A DNA stretch of 64,000 nt, from the NCBI GenBank assembly GCA_039105265.1, contig JAPFFF010000010.1:930001-994000 (forward strand), in the 5' to 3' direction. Within the stretch, counting starts at the first letter, position 1, and the number at the start of each line of letters is the position of its first letter. Under the pieces are notes generated by a model that had not been told where the DNA came from, did not search any database, and saw nothing but the letters and a program-made list of their open reading frames with translations. A program made the translations under genes and the position numbers. This DNA comes from Tritrichomonas musculus (taxonomy: Eukaryota > Parabasalia > Tritrichomonadida > Tritrichomonadidae). Positions 1 through 7,800 of the stretch are shown one piece after another.

Positions 1-361
1 AATAACTTTTGAATGCATTTGATATAAAAGCCTTTTCACCATCACATTTAATTGTTTCAATTCTGATATTTCTTTTATTGACTAGTTTATCAATTACTTT
101 GATTACATAATACTCAGACTTGTAATCAATTGGTTCAACAATTAGGTATTTGGTGTTTACATTGATTATTACTAAATAAGCTTTATTTAATGCAAACATT
201 ATATCAATTTCGTACGCATACGGTTCAAATGAGAAGTCAGGTTTTGATAGTTTCTTTACTGTCTTCAATTGGTAATCCTTAATATAGGGCTCGGTTTTAA
301 TGCCCGTGTCTTTGATGTACTTGTATTTAGATTTGAAAGGATAGTTGATTGATTCATTCAT
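1..361 (-). CDS. Polinton integrase, N-terminal part (runs off window)
   Basis: Read on the minus strand from the ATG at 359-361, the frame stays open to the window edge (about 120 codons). It contains an acidic residue in a YEIDIMF context and, about 70 residues later, a CDGEKAF motif, the spacing expected for the first two acids of an rve (retroviral-type) integrase core. Trichomonad Polintons carry such an integrase beside their capsid gene, as here. The role would be insertion of the element into the nuclear genome. The third catalytic residue would lie outside the window. Confidence 0.7.
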   Translation of the reverse strand, partial: MNESINYPFKSKYKYIKDTGIKTEPYIKDYQLKTVKKLSKPDFSFEPYAYEIDIMFALNKAYLVIINVNTKYLIVEPIDYKSEYYVIKVIDKLVNKRNIRIETIKCDGEKAFISNAFKSY

Positions 362-448
362 TTGAATCGCAAAAATAAAGCATTAATTTATGAAGGAACT
401 CTGTTCCCTTTTGCAAAGCAAAATGATTATTTAATGAAATCATTATTT

Positions 449-2392
449 TTATTCATTTGCTTGACTTCCTTGTGGAGATTCGTCATCAACGTAAACCAAT
501 CCGTCAAGAGATAGTTTAAAGTAAGAGTCCCTAGTTATCCATAATTGAGTCGGAGGAGGTTTGACAATGGTTCCATCTGGTTCAACAACATTGAAATATG
601 TGTCATCATCTCCTGTATATATTGGTTGCCCATTGACTTGTATCTGAACGTTTCCGAAACCTCCATCAAGTCCGTCATAACAATATCCTGCACTTGCTCG
701 TTCTGTTTGAATGTTGAATACAAATGATGTTGCATCACTGATTGTGTTGTTGTATCTCTTACCGTTAGCGTCATTCTTTGGCATTGTCATCGAATCCTCA
801 AATTCCTTTGTGCATGAAAGAGTGATTGCATCTAAATCACCAGCCGTTAATTGATTTTCAAAGAATCGTGCACCAATGGTTGAAACGTTTTCGTCTGGGA
901 AGTTCTTTCCACCAATATTCAAGAAACAGTTTTGATAAACTGGATTTTCAAAGACAGTTAAATCATTATGATGCTTTGGAAACATGATTGATAAATTAGT
1001 TGCATTGATTAATGGGATATTCAATGTTGACTTGATTCCGTTTGCTGCTGGAGCGATTGGAAAAGCATGATAATCAACTTTTTGTGAAGGAATGATTAAA
1101 CCTTGTCTTAAAATGTCTTCAATTCCTTGTCTTGTAGCTTCACAAACACCAAAGCCTTGCATATTAGATTTACAAGCTGTGATGGTCATTCGATTAACTG
1201 TTAATGTTGCTGTTTGTTTTGAATAATGAGCGCTCATCAACTTGTTGGCTTCAGTTTTAGATACAAAGTTAACGTAAACATGACCTGCATGTGATGGTTG
1301 AGGTAATTTACCATGTTCTTTGGTATAATGGGCTTGACAAATTGCTTTATTATCATCAGTCTTTTCAATTCCAAGTTCAGTAAATTCATCATCAGTAAAG
1401 CTAAATATTAATGAACAATTTTCAATCAGTTCATCGAAATCACCTCCAGATGCAGATACGTATTGTTCTCTAACTTCATACTTCAATTGATATTTCGTTG
1501 GTGTTGGTTCAGGTGATGGTGGGTCTGGATTGTCTCCAGGTCCTGGAATCACTGCTTGATTACCAATTTGTGTGAATTGATGTTTGAGGTGTCCTCGTGC
1601 TTTGATTTCCTTTAGTCTGTTTAATTCTTCCATCGATATTGAATCATTGTCTTCAAGAAATACTTTTGCTTCAGCAACTGTGTAAGGGTCTAATACTGCC
1701 CAAACAAGACCAGCGGGACTAACTTGAAAACGAATTGATAAATCACCAATGATTCCGTTAGGGAATAAATCGAATGCTTGTAATGCGAGCAAATCATCAA
1801 AAGGAACATTCAAATCAAATTCGACTTCACTTCTTCCTGTGTTCTTAAATGAATTCAAGTTGACATAAGCTCCTGCATGTGTTTGTGAATAGTTGCTAAT
1901 GTTTTCCCACAATGAATGAACGAATCTGCGACGTTTCTTCTCGGCTTCTGGTTTAACTGAAGAATATAAGAAGCCCTCACGAATGCATTCATTCTGTTGG
2001 TATCCGACATTGACATTATTATGAAGAATCTCTAACCTGTCAAACAACTGGTTTGATGATTTGAAACCGACAAACAGTTTGTACAAGTTGTTGGGGTCAT
2101 TGATTTCATTTAATTTACTCATATCTGTATTCAATGACAAATCTAATTTAACGTGAAATGTTAAGAAACCTTTATCAATATCACTTATGAAGTGGTCAGG
2201 ATGTGTTAAACTGATTTGCGAATATTGTCCTTGATGAAATGGAGCTGGTTGGTCATGACAGTCAACAGTTCTAAATGAAAATGAACGCGTACCGTCATTG
2301 ACATTAATCATGTTTCTCATCTCTTCAAATGCATGAAGAACGTTTCCTGTTTCAGTGCGAAGATTATGGGCTCTCTCGTTTCTGTATAACAT
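449..2392 (-). CDS. Polinton major capsid protein (putative)
   Basis: A 647-residue protein starting at an ATG (2390-2392). It has no zinc finger, membrane span or catalytic motif. Length, the beta-rich look, a proline-rich loop near residue 290 and its place next to an integrase fit the double-jelly-roll major capsid protein of Polintons. A TCA-type initiator motif lies a few bases before the ATG. The assignment rests on context and general character; a structure prediction would be decisive. Confidence 0.65.
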   Translation of the reverse strand: MLYRNERAHNLRTETGNVLHAFEEMRNMINVNDGTRSFSFRTVDCHDQPAPFHQGQYSQISLTHPDHFISDIDKGFLTFHVKLDLSLNTDMSKLNEINDPNNLYKLFVGFKSSNQLFDRLEILHNNVNVGYQQNECIREGFLYSSVKPEAEKKRRRFVHSLWENISNYSQTHAGAYVNLNSFKNTGRSEVEFDLNVPFDDLLALQAFDLFPNGIIGDLSIRFQVSPAGLVWAVLDPYTVAEAKVFLEDNDSISMEELNRLKEIKARGHLKHQFTQIGNQAVIPGPGDNPDPPSPEPTPTKYQLKYEVREQYVSASGGDFDELIENCSLIFSFTDDEFTELGIEKTDDNKAICQAHYTKEHGKLPQPSHAGHVYVNFVSKTEANKLMSAHYSKQTATLTVNRMTITACKSNMQGFGVCEATRQGIEDILRQGLIIPSQKVDYHAFPIAPAANGIKSTLNIPLINATNLSIMFPKHHNDLTVFENPVYQNCFLNIGGKNFPDENVSTIGARFFENQLTAGDLDAITLSCTKEFEDSMTMPKNDANGKRYNNTISDATSFVFNIQTERASAGYCYDGLDGGFGNVQIQVNGQPIYTGDDDTYFNVVEPDGTIVKPPPTQLWITRDSYFKLSLDGLVYVDDESPQGSQANE

Positions 2393-2441
2393 TTATGATT
2401 GAATAAAAAGGAAATAAAACACTTTTATCATTAATTAAATT

Positions 2442-2696
2442 ATGGGTGTCGGTATATTCAACAAAATCAAGAACGCATTTAAATCAATTGGCGGCAAAGT
2501 AAAATCATTCGCTCAGAAAGCAGTTAAAGCATTACCAAAAGTTGTTGATGTTGGAAAGCAAATCGTTGACAGAGTTAAACCGATTACACAATTCATTCCT
2601 GGTGTCGGTCAGGTTGTTGACGCAATTGATACAGGTTTAAATGTTGCTGACAGAGTTGGGAGATTTGGAAAATCAATATTGAATGAAGTTAAATGA
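2442..2696 (+). CDS. Short basic amphipathic virion-type protein of the Polinton
   Basis: 84 residues, starting MGVGIFNKIKNAF, rich in Lys, Val and Gly, with alternating basic and hydrophobic stretches and a PGVGQVVDAIDTGL segment. Such small basic membrane-active proteins are found beside capsid genes in Polintons and related virus-like elements (compare adenovirus pX/pVI-type peptides). It is transcribed away from the capsid gene; the two starts are about 50 bp apart, so they share a divergent promoter region with a TCATTA initiator-like motif before the ATG. Confidence 0.55.
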   Translation: MGVGIFNKIKNAFKSIGGKVKSFAQKAVKALPKVVDVGKQIVDRVKPITQFIPGVGQVVDAIDTGLNVADRVGRFGKSILNEVK

Positions 2697-2732
2697 AAAA
2701 CAATGAATTATAATGATTTAATATAATTATAA

Positions 2733-3209
2733 ATGAATGAAAACATTAATGAACTTAAAGTTATAAATGATAATGTAAATGAATCAAAAGTATTTAAATC
2801 AATTGAAGAGTTCAATTTGTTCTATCAAAAGAATATCGAGCAAATGAAATCACAAACGACTAACTATTTGAACAAGATTTATAAAATCATCACTAATGAC
2901 GGCAACGAATACAAAATCACTAAGCGAAATTGTACAGACGGTAAAAGACTTAACGGCGACATTTATTTGAAGAAAGTTGGGAACACAATCACTAAAACAC
3001 TTGAAAATGACAACATCAAAGCTGATATATCATTAATGAAAGAATCGATTAACGAACTCAATGAATTAATAAATCAATTGAACAACAAAAATAAAATACT
3101 TGAAGAACATATTAATAAGCTTTCAAACGTTGTCGACCAACAATCAAAAGTTATTAATGAATATGTATTAAATGTTGTTGCTCCTGACAACCACAGAATG
3201 ATTAAGTGA
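2733..3209 (+). CDS. Polinton coiled-coil protein, unknown role
   Basis: 158 residues, ATG start 36 bp after the preceding gene. The N-terminal 90 residues are mixed and polar. Residues about 95-150 form a strong coiled coil (repeated ELNELINQLNNK-like heptads). No known domain is recognised. The tight packing with its neighbours supports a real element gene. Confidence 0.55.
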   Translation: MNENINELKVINDNVNESKVFKSIEEFNLFYQKNIEQMKSQTTNYLNKIYKIITNDGNEYKITKRNCTDGKRLNGDIYLKKVGNTITKTLENDNIKADISLMKESINELNELINQLNNKNKILEEHINKLSNVVDQQSKVINEYVLNVVAPDNHRMIK

Positions 3210-3401
3210 ATCATGATGATTTAATGATTTAGTCGTTTTTGGAGGTGGTTCATGAAATATATTTCCTTTTTCATTATAACATTTCACTGTTGGTGCTGAA
3301 TTTATTTTTGTTCTATTCTTTTGCATCGTTAATTGTAATCTATCAAAATGGTTTTTATGCTTATCGTCATGAACGGTTCTTAATTGATTAATAGCAGACA
3401 T
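3168..3401 (-). CDS. Small Polinton ORF, minus strand
   Basis: 77 codons from an ATG, divergent from the plus-strand ORF at 3416 (starts 14 bp apart) and overlapping the end of the 158-residue ORF by about 40 bp. The divergent AT-rich gap has TCATTTAA-type initiator motifs in both directions. Basic and His/Asn-rich; no domain recognised. It could be spurious. Confidence 0.3.
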   Translation of the reverse strand: MSAINQLRTVHDDKHKNHFDRLQLTMQKNRTKINSAPTVKCYNEKGNIFHEPPPKTTKSLNHHDSLNHSVVVRSNNI

Positions 3402-3415
3402 TTAATTATTATTAA

Positions 3416-3643
3416 ATGAGTGAACTAACAGAATACAAGAAAGAAATACCAGAACTAAAACGAATCAAACGAGGATTGAAAGAAAAGTGTTATGATTACA
3501 AACAATGTCTCAACAATATCAAATCAGGAATGTTGGGCTCTGACGGTCTTGCCGTTCGTGAGTCTCTTATCGAAGACATCAACAGTCTCAAAAATAAAGT
3601 GCATCAACTTGAGAATGAATTAAATGAATTGTCTAATAAATGA
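3416..3643 (+). CDS. Polinton small coiled-coil ORF
   Basis: 75 residues from an ATG, highly charged, with a C-terminal coiled coil (LIEDINSLKNKVHQLENEL). No function can be named. It is followed by a short intergenic stretch with a GC-rich hairpin-like segment (about 3695-3737) between this gene and the convergent minus-strand gene. Confidence 0.45.
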   Translation: MSELTEYKKEIPELKRIKRGLKEKCYDYKQCLNNIKSGMLGSDGLAVRESLIEDINSLKNKVHQLENELNELSNK

Positions 3644-3790
3644 AACATCAATTGACGGTAATCATTAAATGAGTTCATATTATTTTTGTTCATTAGTCGT
3701 GTTGACGGCGGGCTTTAGCCTGACGGAAACCGACTGATATATACTACTAAAACATAAAACAAAAATAAAACATTAATTAAAGCAATTCAT

Positions 3791-4507
3791 TTATGTTTCA
3801 GTAAAGAAAGAACGCTTAATACCAAGATGTGGACGGCTTCCATAATACAACCAATCATTAAAATAAACTTCATATTCCTTACCTTCATATAAATATCTTA
3901 ATTTAGTCTTTTGGTTCTTGTATTCAGTTAATAGAATACAACCAGCATCTTTAAATACTTTCCTCACATAATTTGGTGTGTATCGAATGCATTTCGCTTT
4001 GTGTGGTCTGTGTCCTGCATTCCATTTAGTTGGTCTTGTTTTGTATTCAAATCCTTCAAACAAATAAAACACATCAGCATTTGCAGTCGTATATTTAGAA
4101 ATCAATTCACAACCTTCAGCCTTCATCGATTCTCTCAATGCATCCTCTTTCTTTTGTCTCTCTTCTTCATGTTTCTTTGCTTTATCTTCAACAGGTCCTT
4201 CAGCAGTAATGTTCCTAACTTTCGAAAAGCTATTGTGCGGGCATCTATAAAATGCATCAACAAACGCTTTCATTACTCTCTTGGGGTTCTTCTTAAAATA
4301 AAACTTAACTTGTCCGTAAACAGTCATGTCATTAGGGTATTCATACACTAAAGCATCATATTTATTAAAGAATTCATCAAATTGCTCCTTTGTTGCTTTC
4401 ACATAAAACTTGCTTTCACTCTTAGGTACATCATTATCAAGTTCATTATATTTAATATCAATTGTATCCTTCAAAAATTGTTCAATCGATGTGGTGCAGG
4501 GTCTCAT
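3791..4507 (-). CDS. Polinton protein of unknown role with a duplicated C-terminal motif
   Basis: 238 residues from the first ATG of the frame (4505-4507). The open frame continues upstream to 4618, but only with a GTG start and into retrotransposon-junction DNA, so the ATG is preferred. The centre is rich in Lys/Glu. The C-terminal half holds two copies of a roughly 50-residue motif with the pattern G-C-(E/I)-L…Y-L-(F/Y)-E-G-x-E-Y…W…R-P-H, which looks like a small nucleic-acid-binding repeat. No family name can be given. Confidence 0.5.
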   Translation of the reverse strand: MRPCTTSIEQFLKDTIDIKYNELDNDVPKSESKFYVKATKEQFDEFFNKYDALVYEYPNDMTVYGQVKFYFKKNPKRVMKAFVDAFYRCPHNSFSKVRNITAEGPVEDKAKKHEEERQKKEDALRESMKAEGCELISKYTTANADVFYLFEGFEYKTRPTKWNAGHRPHKAKCIRYTPNYVRKVFKDAGCILLTEYKNQKTKLRYLYEGKEYEVYFNDWLYYGSRPHLGIKRSFFTET

Positions 4508-4801
4508 TTCATTAAAGATAAAAAATAAAAATAATTTCAGAAGTTGGGTAAATGCAGGAGTTTGATAATGGATGTTTAGATTAACGGTTGCCACCTTGCA
4601 GTAGTTTGGTTTTCTCACCCCACGTTGTCAACACCCATATACTACTTTCCTTCGTCTAGCATTCGAACGGTTCCATTCAATTTTCACTCAAAATGTTCCC
4701 CGTTTGTTTCGCATGTGTCCAACATCGTTAATTCGCTCTTTCTCTCAGGAACATGCAACATCGGGTGCAACACATCTCACTTCACCGACATTTCACATCA
4801 C

Positions 4802-7800
4802 ATGTCATGGAGTTACATCAATAATAATAACTTTTATTTCCTTTCTTCGCAGCACATTGATACGCGTGATATTGTTAATTCTTACTCACCAAACTCAGCA
4901 GCTAATATTAGTAGTCAATCAGCTGGTGCCATCTCTCAACCTGCTGACTCAAACACGTTTGAGAACAACCATGTTGTGAGTGCTGATACTCACAATGTTG
5001 AATCTGTTGCTAATCACGCTGTTGACGTTGACAATCAGATTGTCAAGTCAACAGCTCACGTCGCTCATCACGCTGTTGACGTTGACAATCAGATTGTCAA
5101 GTCAACAGCTCACGTCGCTCATCACGCTGTTGACGTTGACAATCAAATTGTCAAGTCAACAGCTCACGTCGCTCATCACGCTGTTGACGTTGACAATCAG
5201 ATTGTCAAGTCAACAGCTCACGTCGCTCATCACGCTGTTGACGTTGACAATCAGACTGTCAAGTCAACAGCTCACGTCGCTCATCACGCTGTTGACATTG
5301 ACAATCAGACTGTCAAGTCAACAGCTCACGTCGCTCATCACGCTGTTGACGTTGACAATCAGATTGTCAAGTCAACAGCTCACGTCGCTCATCACGCTGT
5401 TGACGTTGACAATCGTGTTGTCGCGTCAACAGCTCACGTCGCTCATCACGCTGTTGACGTTGACAATCAGATTGTCAAGTCAACAGCTCACGTCGCTCAT
5501 CACGCTGTTGACGTTGACAATCAGATTGTCACGTCAACGGCTCACATCACTCATCACACTGTTGACGTTGACAATCGTGTTGTCGCGTCAACAGCTCACG
5601 TCGCTCACCACAACGTTGACGTTGACAACCAAACCGTCACGTCAACGGCTCACATCACTCATCACGCTGTTGGCGTCGACGATCGGGTTGTCACGTCAAC
5701 TGCTCACATCGATCATCATCAAGTAGTCACGAAGGAGAAAGTCATCACTTCCGTCATCGAAGTGCCTAAGTTCGTCTTCGAGTTCAATGAGAAGGTGGTC
5801 CCTTTATTTACTCTCGCAGGTGATCACTCATCATTCAATTCATCCTCTGACTCTCGAAGCAATTCATTAGGCACACAGACTTCATCCACTAGTACGAGTA
5901 GTACTATTAGTGGTGCAGAAGACTTCTCCGAGGTGCGTTCTCAATCAGAACGCACCGATCACTCTGATGATGATGATCGCAACGGTAGTAATGATGGATG
6001 TTCTTCACCGTCAAGGGACGATAGGATTTCTATTGAATGGATTGTGGATGAGCTGTCCAAAATCAATTCTAAAGCAGAATTGACCTCGCTCATCGACCAA
6101 CTTCAGGTTGGTAATATTGACATGTCTCCTTTCGCTGATGTTGTTGATGTAAATGTTCCTATCGTCCTTCTGATGTATCAGAAGTGTAGATGGTTGGGTG
6201 TTGGGCAGTTTTATTGCCCTTGTTGCGACAAAACGTTCCCTACATGTGCCTCGTTATCATTCCACCTGAGGTCGCTGCATGTAACGAATGGGGTTCCAAT
6301 TGAGCAGGCGGCTTTTGAATACATAATTGGTCGTAAGTTAAGATGGAAGATTGACTCGCCTCATCTTCCGGCAGATGCTCCACATTATCGGACCATTTAC
6401 GTTTGTCCTGTGAGTGACTGTAACTATCTTGTGAGTCGGGCGAATTCGTTGAGCAGCCATATCGGTTCGGCTCATCAGGATCTTGAAGCTCTCAAAAGAG
6501 AAGTGGGTGTTTTCTGGGCAATGAACATCCTGCATGCTAGAAGATGCAGATGTTTACTTGCAACACGGGATGTCTTTCATGATCTGCGTGGTTCGATGTG
6601 TTCAACTTGCAGTGACTTCATTGGAAAAGACAAAGTCACTGTCAAGCAACACTCAAACAGATCTCATCCAGCATCCAACGTTGAAGGTCATCGATTGCAA
6701 TCATTCGAGGTGAATATTTCTACCAAGTGGTTTTCACCCGATACCGATGACGATGAGATTCGTGAGGCCAATTCTGACCTTGACAAAGAAAAAAGTGTCA
6801 GAATGGAAAATAGGATTTTACAGGAAGAAGAAAGGTTGAATCCTGTGCAGGCGAGGTCAGATGAGTCTGTTGACCTCCAAGTGATGGAAGATCGACGTCG
6901 TGCAGAGGATAACCGCCGACGCAGACGTCAGGCTGGTTCCATTCCAGCCAATGAGAGAATGCCAGAAGCACGCTTGCACTCAGTCTCTTCTTCAAGTGAT
7001 GGCGAAGTCATTCAAAGTGATGTACATCCTGGTCATTCAAATTCAGCTTCGATCGTGGACATTGAGAGTTGCCTGTCCAAAGCTGAGAATTGGAAGTCGA
7101 GGTGCATGAAGGAAGATGATGATTTCGTGCACCTCCCGAAGCTGTGGGGTGACCGTTTAGCGAAGCACAGGAAAAAGTTCGAAGAAGTGTTTAACAGTGA
7201 AGTCAAGGATGTTCTCAATTGGTATAATGAAGCTATTAACCTCTCTGACTCTTTGGAAAAGAGCAGCCGAATGCTTCTCTGCGAAGGGATGATTTCGAAA
7301 ATCATTCTCATTCTACGGAAGTCGATTAGGAAGTTCGTTCGTTCGGCACGGAGAGGTTCAGATAAGATTCGTCGCCCGCATTCGTTGGAGACACCGATTC
7401 AGATGAAGTCGGCCTCCAAATTCATCGCTGGTATTGAACTCCTGCATTCCCGTATTCACATCACTGATGAAGATCTCGATCAACCTCAACGTAATGTCAT
7501 CGCAGACATCAAAGAGAAGCTTGTTCGCTTTCTGTCACAGGCTCCTTTGGAGTTCTCTCAACTTCTTGGGAGTGGTGACTTGGACTCAATTGACGGTTTG
7601 ATTTACGATGAGCATTACGATGAAAGGATGAAATTCATACGCGCCAAGCTAGAGGAATTGGAGATTCTCAACAACTCTCCTTCCTCGCTTGGCTACAAGA
7701 AGTTCCTTCAGAAATTCTACGCTGAAGACGCCAAACGTACACTCGACTGGTTCGTGTTGAACGACGACACACCGGAATGTGTCGTCCCAGTCGAAGATTT

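Larger units (their letters stand above)
1..4530. mobile_element. Polinton (Maverick), left-cut part
   Basis: A cluster of virus-like genes: a retroviral-type integrase (minus, cut by the window edge), a major capsid protein (minus), a short basic amphipathic virion-type peptide (plus), two coiled-coil ORFs (plus), a small minus ORF and a further minus ORF of unknown role. Gene content and order fit Polintons, which are abundant in trichomonads. Base composition is less AT-rich than the host DNA further right. The visible genes look whole, so a recent copy is likely. The right side is replaced at about 4510-4620 by a non-LTR retrotransposon; the DNA beyond that retrotransposon is not Polinton, so the rest of the element lies to the left or has been lost. 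No terminal repeat is visible. Confidence 0.8.

Noticed and set aside
4980-5726. Long +1-frame ORF (LTLTIRLSSQQLTSLI repeats) over the 54-bp array
   Set aside because: It exists only because the repeat unit has no stop in that frame; the real ORF uses the other frame and continues into zinc fingers and RT.
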